Shown here: piece after piece, positions 1-7,640 of the stretch
Layout: each line of letters opens with the position of its first letter
Position numbering within the stretch: position 1 is the stretch's first letter
Origin: Candidatus Gemmiger excrementigallinarum
GTDB lineage: Bacteria > Bacillota > Clostridia > Oscillospirales > Ruminococcaceae
Direction of reading: 5' to 3'
Assembly (NCBI GenBank): GCA_019116445.1
Contig: DXBP01000029.1
Coordinates: 1-64,000 of the forward strand
Length of the DNA stretch: 64,000 nucleotides
Position numbers and translations under genes: made by a program
The notes under the pieces: model-generated
What the model was told of the DNA's origin: nothing
Database searches by the model: none
Seen by the model: the letters and a program-made list of their open reading frames with translations, nothing else

Positions 1-195
1 TTTTAAAAGATGGCCGAAGGTATCGTCCCCCACCTTGCCGATGAGGGCCGTGGTGCAGCCGTACTTTTGCAGCGCCGCCAAAAAATTGCCCGGCGCGCCG
101 CCCGGCTGGGCTTTCAGGGTCGGGTAACCGGCCTCGTCGGTGGAAACGGGGGCGAAGTCGATGAGCAGTTCGCCCAGTGCAACAACATCTTTCAT
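1..195 (-). CDS. PfkB-family sugar kinase (fructokinase-like), N-terminal part
   Basis: The first 65 codons of a leftward gene that continues beyond the window edge. The N-terminus (MKDVVALGELLIDFAP) is the typical first strand of ribokinase/PfkB sugar kinases. It is followed by the sugar-contacting GGAPGNFLAAL segment and a GKVGDDTFG motif, the order seen in fructokinases. Such enzymes phosphorylate a free sugar, often fructose, in the cytoplasm. The ATG at 195 has a GAGGTCA ribosome site at 201-207. Substrate cannot be decided because the catalytic C-terminal half is missing. Family assignment is firm; fructokinase is the most likely member. Confidence 0.85.
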   Translation of the reverse strand, partial: MKDVVALGELLIDFAPVSTDEAGYPTLKAQPGGAPGNFLAALQKYGCTTALIGKVGDDTFGHLLK

Positions 196-271
196 GCGAA
201 TGACCTCCCGGAATGATATGCTCTTGCGTTACCGCGGCCCAAAGCCACCTTGGTATGTCAGGTTCTTTTGT

Positions 272-277
272 ATTATA
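272..277 (-). promoter_or_regulatory. Extended -10 promoter for the sugar kinase
   Basis: On the minus strand TATAAT (277-272) is preceded by TGC, giving an extended -10 element. No convincing -35 was found. It lies about 75 bp upstream of the kinase start. Confidence 0.5.
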
Positions 278-352
278 GCATAAAAGTTCTGTCCGCGCAC
301 CGGTCTGCTGTTGTTTTTTCACACAGATTTTTGGGGGATTTACAAACTTTGC

Positions 353-381
353 TTGCATTCCGGGCAAAATCATGATATAGT
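353..381 (+). promoter_or_regulatory. Promoter of the riboswitch-controlled P-type ATPase
   Basis: TTGCAT (353-358), a 17-bp spacer and TATAGT (376-381) form a near-consensus sigma-A promoter. The predicted transcription start, near 388, coincides with the 5' edge of the riboswitch. Confidence 0.75.
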
Positions 382-387
382 TTCTCG

Positions 388-530
388 TTGAAAAGGGAGT
401 AGTTGAAGTCGCACCGTCAACATCCCGATTCCCGTTCGCGGAATCTGGCGGAGCGCGCCCACAAAGTGGTAACAAGACTTTTCGGCCGGGAACAGATGTA
501 CCCAGGGCCGGGAAGTCTTTTTCTTTTTCC
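388..530 (+). ncRNA. yybP-ykoY (Mn2+) riboswitch with intrinsic terminator
   Basis: The two conserved arms of the yybP-ykoY aptamer are readable: AAAAGGGAGTAG at 391-402 and AACAAGACTTTTC at 471-483. They close a P1 helix, GAAAAG (390-395) with CTTTTC (478-483). The 3' P1 strand is also the 5' half of a terminator: 474-487 pairs with 506-519 (some G-U), capped by GGG/CCC, and runs into a T-rich tract at 518-528. Ligand binding that stabilises P1 would therefore prevent termination, making this an ON switch. Members of this family sense Mn2+ and control TerC-type, MntP-type and P-type ATPase manganese exporters. The assignment rests on recalled consensus, not a covariance search. Confidence 0.85.
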
Positions 531-531
531 C

Positions 532-548
532 TGCCGGGTGGCCCGGCA
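532..548 (+). other. GC-rich hairpin in ATPase leader
   Basis: TGCCGGG (532-538) and CCCGGCA (542-548) form a seven-pair stem just downstream of the riboswitch terminator's T-tract. No T-run follows, so it is not itself a terminator. It may insulate the ribosome site at 562-574. Confidence 0.4.
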
Positions 549-583
549 CAGTAGAATCAACAGGAGAGGCGGAGAAGTAAAGT

Positions 584-3196
584 ATGCAGAAATCCTATTT
601 CAATCTATCCCCCAAGGAAACCCTGGAACAACTGGGCGTCACGTCCGGCGGACTGAACGCCCAACAGGCGGCCCAGCGGCTGGAACAGTACGGCCCCAAC
701 CGCCTGGCGGAGGGCGAGAAAAAGAGCTGGCTGGCCGTTTTTGCCGAGCAGTTCAAAGACCTGCTGGTGGCCATTCTGATCGTGGCAGCCATCATCTCCA
801 TGTTCTCCGGCAATCTGGAGAGCACGCTGGTCATCTTCGCGGTGCTGATCCTCAACGCCGTGCTGGGCACCGTGCAGTATTTTAAAGCGGAAAAATCCCT
901 GGAAAGCCTGAAAGCCATGAGCGCCCCCTCGGCCAAGGTGCTGCGGGACGGCCAGCGGATGGAAGTGCCCGGCGACCAGGTGGTCCCCGGCGACATCGTG
1001 GAACTGGAAGCCGGCGACCTGATCGTGGCGGACGGCCGCATCCTGAACAGCTGGTCCCTGAAGGTGAACGAAAGTTCCCTGACCGGTGAGTCCGAGGCGG
1101 TGGAAAAAAGCCGTGAAGCCATTGAAGGCACCGAGGTGGCCCTGGGCGACCAGAAGAACATGGCCTTCTCCGGCTCGCTGGTGACCTACGGCCGCGCCAC
1201 CATGGTGGTGACCGGCACCGGTATGGACACCCAGCTGGGCCGCATCGCCGCGCTGATGAACCAGACCCAGCAGCGCAAGACCCCGCTGCAGAAGAACCTG
1301 GATGACTTCTCCGGCAAGCTGGCGGTGGTCATCATGGTCATCTGCGCCGTGGTGTTCCTGCTGTCGGTGTTCCGCAACGGCATGAGCGTGCTGGATTCCC
1401 TGATGTTCGCCGTGGCCCTGGCGGTGGCGGCCATCCCCGAAGCCCTGAGCTCCATCGTCACTATCGTGCTGGCTATGGGCACCCAGAAGATGGCCCGCCA
1501 GAACGCCATCATCAAGGAACTGAAAGCGGTGGAAAGCCTGGGTTCCGTGCAGGTGATCTGCTCCGACAAGACCGGCACCCTGACCCAGAACCGCATGACG
1601 GTACAGAACATCTGGGCCGACGGCACCCTGACCAAGGGCACCGACCTGGAACTGGCCAACGACGCCCAGCGCGCCCTGCTGAAGATCGCCGTGCTGGACA
1701 GCGACGCCACCATCAACCCCGAAACCAACGCCCCTGTGGGCGACCCCACCGAGGTAGCTCTGGTGCAGCTGGGCAACTACTTCTATGTGGAGGCCCCGGT
1801 CTACCGCAGCCAGCATCCCCGCCTGGCGGAACTGGCCTTTGACTCCGACCGCAAGCTGATGAGCACCCTGCACAACACCGATGACGGCCCCATGCTGTTC
1901 ACCAAGGGCGCCATCGACGTGCTGCTGGACCGCTCTACCAAACTGCTCACCGCCGACGGTGCCGTGCCTATGACGGCGGAACGCCGGGCCGAGATCGAGC
2001 GGGTGAACCGGGAACTTTCCGAAAACGGCCTGCGGGTACTGGCCTTTGCCCAGCGCCCGATGCCCGAAGCCCGTCTGCTGACCCTGGAGGATGAGCAGGA
2101 TTACACCTTCGTGGGCCTGATCTCCATGATCGACCCGCCGCGGCCCGAGAGCGTGCAGGCGGTGGCCGAGGCCAAGAAGGCCGGCATCCGCACCGTGATG
2201 ATCACCGGCGACCACAAGGTGACCGCCACGGCCATTGCCAAGCAGATCGGTATTTTTGAGGACGGCGACCTGTCCGTGGACGGCGTGGAACTGGAAGCCA
2301 TGTCCGACGCCGAACTGGACGAAAAGCTGCCCCATATCGCGGTGTATGCCCGTGTTTCGCCGGAGCATAAGATCCGCATTGTGACGGCCTGGCAGCGCCG
2401 CGGCTGCATTGCAGCCATGACCGGCGATGGTATCAACGATGCCCCCGCCCTGAAAAAGGCCGACGTAGGTGTGGCCATGGGCATCACCGGCACCGAGGTG
2501 AGCAAGGACGCCGCCGCCATGATCCTGGCCGACGACAACTTTGCCACCATCGTCAAGGCGGTGCTCAACGGCCGCAGCGTCTACGCCAACATCCGCAACG
2601 CCATCCAGTTCCTGCTCTCCGGCAACATGGGCGCCATCCTGGCGGTCATCTATGCCTCTGTGGCAGGTCTGAGCGTGCCCTTCCAGCCGGTGCACCTGCT
2701 GTTCATCAACCTGCTCACCGACAGCCTGCCCGCCATTGCCCTGGGCATGGAACCTGCCCGCCCCGGTCTGATGGACCAGAAGCCCCGCGACCCCAACGCT
2801 TCCATGATGGACAAGCCCATGCTGACCCACGTGTTCGGCCAGGGCCTGATGATCGGCGTTGCTTCCATGATCGCTTTCTATATCGGCCTGGCCCAGGGCG
2901 ATGCAGCCCTGGCCAGCACCATGGCCTTTGCCACCCTGACCCTGGCTCGTCTGTTCCACGGCTTCAACTGCCGCGGCACCGAGTCCATCTTCAAACTGGG
3001 CCTTGGCGGCAACCCCTATTCCCTGATGGCCTTCGGCGTAGGCGTACTGCTGCTGGCCTTCGTGCTCTTTGTGCCCGCCCTGGAGGGCCTGTTCCTGGTC
3101 GCCCCGGTGACCGGAACCCAGCTGCTGTGCATCATCGGTCTGGCCTTTGCGCCCACGCTGCTGATCCAGCTTTCCCGTGTGGTACGGGGCAAATAA
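584..3196 (+). CDS. P-type cation-transporting ATPase, probable Mn2+/Ca2+ exporter
   Basis: 870 residues, full length for a P2-type ATPase of the Ca2+/PMR1 group. Visible landmarks: N-terminal cation-ATPase domain; TGES actuator loop (about residues 167-170); M4 PEAL motif in AAIPEALSSIVTIVLA; phosphorylation site DKTGTLTQN with Asp328; hinge TGDGIND (about 613-619); and a C-terminal bundle of membrane helices. It couples ATP hydrolysis to cation movement across the cytoplasmic membrane. The PMR1-like sequence fits Ca2+ and Mn2+. Control by a yybP-ykoY riboswitch points to Mn2+ detoxification, as known for L. lactis YoaB and pneumococcal MgtA. The ATG has AGGAG/GGAG ribosome sites at 562-574. 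The gene is monocistronic, closed by the terminator at 3211-3243. Confidence 0.92.
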   Translation: MQKSYFNLSPKETLEQLGVTSGGLNAQQAAQRLEQYGPNRLAEGEKKSWLAVFAEQFKDLLVAILIVAAIISMFSGNLESTLVIFAVLILNAVLGTVQYFKAEKSLESLKAMSAPSAKVLRDGQRMEVPGDQVVPGDIVELEAGDLIVADGRILNSWSLKVNESSLTGESEAVEKSREAIEGTEVALGDQKNMAFSGSLVTYGRATMVVTGTGMDTQLGRIAALMNQTQQRKTPLQKNLDDFSGKLAVVIMVICAVVFLLSVFRNGMSVLDSLMFAVALAVAAIPEALSSIVTIVLAMGTQKMARQNAIIKELKAVESLGSVQVICSDKTGTLTQNRMTVQNIWADGTLTKGTDLELANDAQRALLKIAVLDSDATINPETNAPVGDPTEVALVQLGNYFYVEAPVYRSQHPRLAELAFDSDRKLMSTLHNTDDGPMLFTKGAIDVLLDRSTKLLTADGAVPMTAERRAEIERVNRELSENGLRVLAFAQRPMPEARLLTLEDEQDYTFVGLISMIDPPRPESVQAVAEAKKAGIRTVMITGDHKVTATAIAKQIGIFEDGDLSVDGVELEAMSDAELDEKLPHIAVYARVSPEHKIRIVTAWQRRGCIAAMTGDGINDAPALKKADVGVAMGITGTEVSKDAAAMILADDNFATIVKAVLNGRSVYANIRNAIQFLLSGNMGAILAVIYASVAGLSVPFQPVHLLFINLLTDSLPAIALGMEPARPGLMDQKPRDPNASMMDKPMLTHVFGQGLMIGVASMIAFYIGLAQGDAALASTMAFATLTLARLFHGFNCRGTESIFKLGLGGNPYSLMAFGVGVLLLAFVLFVPALEGLFLVAPVTGTQLLCIIGLAFAPTLLIQLSRVVRGK

Positions 3197-3210
3197 TCCC
3201 AATGCAACAG

Positions 3211-3243
3211 GCGGGGAGCGCTGCGGCGCTCCCCGCTTTTTTT
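3211..3243 (+). terminator. Rho-independent terminator after the ATPase
   Basis: An 11-bp GC stem (3211-3221 with 3226-3236), a GCGG loop and seven Ts at 3237-3243. Confidence 0.95.
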
Positions 3244-3396
3244 GTAGACGTGCCTAATTCCCGGCGGTATTGTTTGGGTACTCTGTCACTTGATTCCATG
3301 CCCTTGTGCCGTTAGACTTATTGTATACTATATTTTTTGGATGTTGCGGGCACCCTCCCTGTATTGGTGCCCGCCCAAAAGAAGAGGAGGCACCCC

Positions 3397-4146
3397 ATGA
3401 AAAAGACGATGGCCCTGGCCTTGACCGCCTGCCTGCTGGCCGCCCTGCTGGCCGGATGCAGCCAGACCTCCGCCGACAGCAGCGCTCCGGATACTTCCAG
3501 CAGCGCCGCAGAGTCCCAACCGGAAGAAACGCCCGCCGAGAGCACCCCGGAAGAGGAAGCCCCGGCCGAGGAACCCGCCGCCGAGGAAAGCGAGGAGGAA
3601 CCCGCCGAGTACGTTCCCGGTGAGCGCACCGACACCGACTACACCAACACCACCCTGGGCCTGCACTTCACCCTGCCCGAAACCATGGTCATGGCCAGCG
3701 ATGAAGAGATCCAGAACATGATGCAGGTGGGGTCTGAGATGATGTACGAGGACCCCGAAACCGGCGAAAAGATGCTGGACTACGCGCAGTTGTCCACCGT
3801 GTATGAGATGGTTGCCGCCGACGTGACCAACGGCAGCAACGTGATGGTGGCCAGCGAGAAGCTGGCACTTTCGGGCATGACCGAGGACCAGTACTTTGCC
3901 GCCCTGGAGCAGCAATTGGCCCAGACCACCGTGACGGTGGATTTTGGCGAAACCGAACAGATCACCCTGGGCAACACCACCTTCACCGGCATGACCTACT
4001 CGGTGCAGAACGGTGAGATCACCGCCACCCAGACCATGCTGCTGAAAAAGTCCGGTGACCGGATGTACATGGTGAACTTCTCCTACACCGACCCGGCCCA
4101 GTACGAGGCCATTCTCAGCTGCTTCACTCCGCTGGAAGCCGCATGA
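3397..4146 (+). CDS. Secreted lipoprotein of unknown function
   Basis: 249 residues. A lipoprotein signal peptide (MKKTMALALTACLLAALLAGC) ends in an LAGC lipobox, so the protein should be lipid-anchored outside the membrane at Cys21. An acidic Ser/Glu/Ala/Pro-rich linker follows to about residue 75. A globular domain comes next (TTLGLHFTLPETMVM onward) containing FTGMTYSVQNGEITATQTMLLKKSGDRMYMVNFSYTD in outline. That pattern resembles small extracytoplasmic binding or assembly domains found in clostridial lipoproteins. The start is the ATG at 3397, with GAGGAGG at 3384-3390. A TATACT-type -10 is visible at 3324-3329 without a clear -35. The stop overlaps the next start (ATGA), so the two genes are probably coupled. 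No specific function can be claimed. Confidence 0.85.
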   Translation: MKKTMALALTACLLAALLAGCSQTSADSSAPDTSSSAAESQPEETPAESTPEEEAPAEEPAAEESEEEPAEYVPGERTDTDYTNTTLGLHFTLPETMVMASDEEIQNMMQVGSEMMYEDPETGEKMLDYAQLSTVYEMVAADVTNGSNVMVASEKLALSGMTEDQYFAALEQQLAQTTVTVDFGETEQITLGNTTFTGMTYSVQNGEITATQTMLLKKSGDRMYMVNFSYTDPAQYEAILSCFTPLEAA

Positions 4147-4502
4147 CCCGGCCCCCGGGCTGGTGGTTCCTGTGGCGGGCCGTTCGCCTGGTCCTTTGGG
4201 GATGCACAGCATGCTTGCTGGGCCAGGGGCTCTTGGCCCCCTTTCTCCCCACTGTTTCTGCGTCGTTTCCTGATACAGCAGTCCAGGCGATACAATTTAC
4301 TGGTTTTATCAGTCTATTTTGGTTTGCTACCGCCGGTGCCGTAATCAGTGTGCTGCTCTTTGTGGAAAGTTTCCAACGTTGGTACCGCGCCCGCTGCTGG
4401 CAAAACCGTCTACTTCTGGCCGCCGATACCCCGCCCTTTTTTGGCGCGGTTTTGGAAGTCTTTTTTCTATGCTGGGTGCTGGCACAGGCCGCACTGCCCT
4501 GA
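4143..4502 (+). CDS. Small membrane protein coupled to the lipoprotein
   Basis: 119 residues with about three hydrophobic segments (roughly 10-32, 48-72 and 98-117) and a basic Trp/Arg-rich loop between the second and third. The ATG lies inside the lipoprotein stop (ATGA at 4143-4146), suggesting translational coupling. The local ribosome site is weak. No family is recognised. The gene ends just before the shared terminator at 4516-4562, which supports a two-gene unit. It could be a membrane partner of the lipoprotein. Lower confidence because it is short and lacks an independent ribosome site. Confidence 0.6.
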   Translation: MTRPPGWWFLWRAVRLVLWGCTACLLGQGLLAPFLPTVSASFPDTAVQAIQFTGFISLFWFATAGAVISVLLFVESFQRWYRARCWQNRLLLAADTPPFFGAVLEVFFLCWVLAQAALP

Positions 4503-4515
4503 TGGCTGTACACAG

Positions 4516-4562
4516 AAAATCCCCTGCGTATTTCTTTACGGAACGCGCAGGGGATTTTTTTG
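4516..4562. terminator. Bidirectional terminator
   Basis: AAAATCCCCTGCG (4516-4528) pairs with CGCAGGGGATTTT (4546-4558). Flanking A and T runs allow it to end both the rightward small membrane gene and the leftward GLUG-repeat gene. Confidence 0.9.
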
Positions 4563-4565
4563 ATT

Positions 4566-7500
4566 TTATTGGGCTGCCGCCTTCTTTTTGCGATGCCGGT
4601 GGCAGGTCCACAACCCAACCGCCAGCAGCAGGAGCAGCGCAGCCCCCGCACCTGCCAGCAGCGGCAGCGGAACCGTATGCCGCGGCACCGCAGCCAGGGC
4701 GGTATCACCGCTTTGCAGGGTGCAGACCAGGTAGCTGCCGTCGGCGGTGGTTTCGGCCTTGCGCCAGCTGCCGTCGGCACCGCGCAGGTACAGGTCGCTG
4801 TCGGCCTTCAGCGGCAGATAGTGCAGCCGCACGCTGCCGGAAACTTCCTCCGGCAGGGTGAACTGCCAGCTTTCGCTGGTACCGGGGGCCGGGGTTTCCT
4901 CGCAAGGCGTCAGGGTCAGCGCACCATCGCCAAAGCTGCCCTCCGCCAGCAGGATGGCACGGCCATCCTCCCGCTGTTCGGTGCTGGCGATGACCGTGGA
5001 AAACGGCGTGTACACCGCTGTGACCCTCTGGTCAAAGGTGATGTTTTCCGTTACAAAGTCCGCCCAGACCGCCGTGCAGCCTGCCTTTTCGGGAACGGCC
5101 GGGGCTTCGGCCGGGTCAAAGGCCGCGCCGTACTCCACCGGGAGGGTGGCCACCGTCTGCCCGTCCGCCACAAAGGTGAGGGTGATTCGGGAGAACGTTT
5201 CCGGCAGGCCCTCCTGCCCGGCCAGGGCGGCAAAGTCCGCAAAAGCCATCGGTTCGGCCTGTCCGGCATAGCTGATGCCGTCGATGCCGCCCAGGGTTTC
5301 GCTCACAAAGCAGTTGCCCTGTACGGCGCTTTCGTTATCCTGCAGCTGGTTGAGGGCGTTGCCCAGGGAATCTTCGGCCAGCAGACCGCCGGCCACAGCC
5401 CCCACCTGCTCGTTGCCGGTGACTTCCACCATGGCGCGGCAATCGGTCAGGGTATAGGCACTGCCTGCAATGCCGCCGACCCAGGCATCCCCGGCCAGAC
5501 GCGCCTTGACAGCGCACTGCCGGATGGCCGACTTGCTTTGCCCGGCAATGCCGCCCACATAATCCACATCCTCCTGCAGCAGGTCGGCGGTATTGTAGCT
5601 TTGCAGCACGCTGCCCAGCTCCATACTGCCCACGATGCCGCCCGCGCACTGCTTTTTGGCCTGCACGGTGCCCTGATTGGTACAGTCGCGCACCACGATG
5701 CGGGTCTTGTAGGTCATGTTCAGCGAACTGCTGCCGCTGATTTTGGTATCGTCCTCGGGGTCCAGGTCATTTTCCCGCGCCATGGCACCGGCAATGCCGC
5801 CGGCATTCAGGTCGGCGTAGACTTCCCCGGCATTCAGGCAGTTGCTGACCTTGCCCTCGGTGTCGCCGTCGGTATCTTCATCCGATACATCCTCAAAAAC
5901 GGTGCCCTGGCCGGCATTTTCCGCCGCGCCCAGCAGTGTATCGGTGATTTTGTTCATCTGGTTGGTGATGGCCTCGATGTCCCGGATCAGGGCCTGGGTA
6001 TGGTCGCCGGTACTGGTGCCGATGGAATCCACCCCGTCGGCGATGGCCGTCAGGCTGCCGCTCAGGCTGTTGCGCGCCGCCGTAATGGCATCCTGATTGT
6101 TCACCTCAAGGCTGGGCACCGGTACCGATGCCTGGCCGTCCAGCGAAGCGGAACCGCTGCCTTCCAGCGTATGGTCCACCGAAAGCTGCGGTGCCCGATG
6201 GGGCGGGCGGTTGTGGGCGGTGTCGGCACGCTCTGTTTCCGGAACGGTGGACTCCGTCCCTTTCGTCGGCTGAGGGTCCGGCACCGGAGTCACGGTGGGA
6301 GCCGGTTCCGGGGTAATTTCCGGCCGGGGTGTTTCCTCCGGCTGGGGCGTTCCCTCGGGCACAGGCGTAGGTGTTGCCTCGGGGGCGGGGGTGGTTTCCG
6401 GGGCAGGGGTGGTTTCCGGGGCCTGGGTAGGGGCCGGGGTCACCGTCACATCCGTAGAAGATGAAACATTTCCCTGGCCGGTCAGGTCTGCCAAAGCCGT
6501 CACCGTCAGGTTCTGAGTGCCGATGTCGATGCCCTCTTCCAGTTTCCGCACCAGGGTATCCACCGCACTGCGGGCGCCGTCCACCCGGTTTTTCAGGTCA
6601 TCGAAGCGGGCGGTCAGCTCACTGGAGGAAGCCGAGGCATCCTGGGCGGCCTGGTTCATCAGCCCCTGGAGGGTATCCAGTTCTCCCCGCAGCTGCTGCA
6701 GGGTATCCTGGCTGTATTGCAGCACACTGGAAGGCTCCATCTGGCCCACGATGCCGCCGCCTTCCTTGCGGGCGTGGACGGTACCGTAGTTGACGCAGCC
6801 TTCGATGTAGCCGGTCTGGCTGCCCGCAATGCCGCCCACGTTGTAGCCGATATGGTCATAGCCCACAGCCCCGCGGTTGACACAGGCGCGCAGCACACCG
6901 GCAGAACTGCCCGCGATACCGCCAATATCGGTGATGTCGGCGGCGCGCTCGGTGGTGAGCAGGTCGGTGACGGTAAGGTCTTCCAGCTTGACTTCGTTCT
7001 GGCTGACGGTGGTATTGACGGCGGCGCCGTTGGTGCAGCCGGAAACCACACCGTCGTTCTGGCCGGTGATGCCGCCCACAAAGTGGTCGCCGTAGACGCT
7101 GCCGTCCACCGTGCAGCCGTTGATGATGCCGGTAACGGTGTTGCTGCCCGCGATGCCGCCGATGCGGCTGGTACCGCTGATGGTGCCGCTGAAGCTGCAG
7201 TTCTGGATGGTACCGGCGTTTTCCCCCGCCAGACCGCCCACCCCGGCGCGGGTACCGCCGGGCTGCACCGTACCGGTGACATGGAGGGCTTTGACCACGG
7301 CATCCTGCTGGATGTAGCGGAAAAGCCCCTGCACACTGCCCTCCCCCGTGAGGGTCAGGCCGCTGATGGTATGGCCGCCGCCCTCCAGCGTACCGCCGAA
7401 GGTGGGAATACCGGCAAAGTCGGTGCCGGTCAGGTCAATATCCGCCGTGAGCACCACGGTGCGGCCGCGGCTCCAGCTGTCCAGGCGGCAGTCCTTTGCC

Positions 7501-7640
7501 AGGGCCACCAGCTGGTCGGCGGTGGCCACCTCCATCGTAATGGTTTCTTCCCCCTCGGCGCAGACCGCCGGGGCCAGCAGACCCGCCAGCATACACAGGC
7601 TCAGCACCGCCGAGAGAAGGCGTTTTCTTCTGTTTTTCAT
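4566..7640 (-). CDS. Large secreted GLUG-repeat surface protein
   Basis: 1024 residues. A signal peptide (MKNRRKRLLSAVLSLCMLAG...VCAEG) precedes many copies of the GLUG-type beta-helix repeat, with patterns such as GVGGLAGEN, RIGGIAGSN and HFVGGITGQN alternating with N/S-C turn residues. A predicted helical segment follows (about 310-375: LQQLRGELDTLQGLMNQAAQD). Then comes a Pro/Thr/Glu-rich stalk (about 400-465), a second set of GLUG repeats (about 600-780) and a C-terminal domain. The chain ends with one membrane helix (LPLLAGAGAALLLLLAVGL) and a basic tail. It should be exported and anchored by this helix; no LPXTG is visible. The start at 7640 has GGAGGAAG at 7643-7650 and overlaps the stop of the upstream MMPL gene (ATGA). 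GLUG proteins are known in adhesins and surface proteins; the ligand is unknown. Confidence 0.88.
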   Translation of the reverse strand: MKNRRKRLLSAVLSLCMLAGLLAPAVCAEGEETITMEVATADQLVALAKDCRLDSWSRGRTVVLTADIDLTGTDFAGIPTFGGTLEGGGHTISGLTLTGEGSVQGLFRYIQQDAVVKALHVTGTVQPGGTRAGVGGLAGENAGTIQNCSFSGTISGTSRIGGIAGSNTVTGIINGCTVDGSVYGDHFVGGITGQNDGVVSGCTNGAAVNTTVSQNEVKLEDLTVTDLLTTERAADITDIGGIAGSSAGVLRACVNRGAVGYDHIGYNVGGIAGSQTGYIEGCVNYGTVHARKEGGGIVGQMEPSSVLQYSQDTLQQLRGELDTLQGLMNQAAQDASASSSELTARFDDLKNRVDGARSAVDTLVRKLEEGIDIGTQNLTVTALADLTGQGNVSSSTDVTVTPAPTQAPETTPAPETTPAPEATPTPVPEGTPQPEETPRPEITPEPAPTVTPVPDPQPTKGTESTVPETERADTAHNRPPHRAPQLSVDHTLEGSGSASLDGQASVPVPSLEVNNQDAITAARNSLSGSLTAIADGVDSIGTSTGDHTQALIRDIEAITNQMNKITDTLLGAAENAGQGTVFEDVSDEDTDGDTEGKVSNCLNAGEVYADLNAGGIAGAMARENDLDPEDDTKISGSSSLNMTYKTRIVVRDCTNQGTVQAKKQCAGGIVGSMELGSVLQSYNTADLLQEDVDYVGGIAGQSKSAIRQCAVKARLAGDAWVGGIAGSAYTLTDCRAMVEVTGNEQVGAVAGGLLAEDSLGNALNQLQDNESAVQGNCFVSETLGGIDGISYAGQAEPMAFADFAALAGQEGLPETFSRITLTFVADGQTVATLPVEYGAAFDPAEAPAVPEKAGCTAVWADFVTENITFDQRVTAVYTPFSTVIASTEQREDGRAILLAEGSFGDGALTLTPCEETPAPGTSESWQFTLPEEVSGSVRLHYLPLKADSDLYLRGADGSWRKAETTADGSYLVCTLQSGDTALAAVPRHTVPLPLLAGAGAALLLLLAVGLWTCHRHRKKKAAAQ

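Noticed and set aside
532-548. Hairpin as the riboswitch terminator
   Set aside because: No T-tract follows it; the terminator is the preceding stem ending at 519 with Ts at 518-528.
605-3202. Long reading frame opposite the P-type ATPase
   Set aside because: Low-complexity Gly/His/Gln-rich translation typical of the antisense of a GC-rich gene; no ribosome site or motif.
6290-6435. Repeat-rich stretch in the GLUG gene as a CRISPR or satellite array
   Set aside because: The repeats are in-frame codons for a Pro/Thr/Glu-rich stalk, with no spacer structure.
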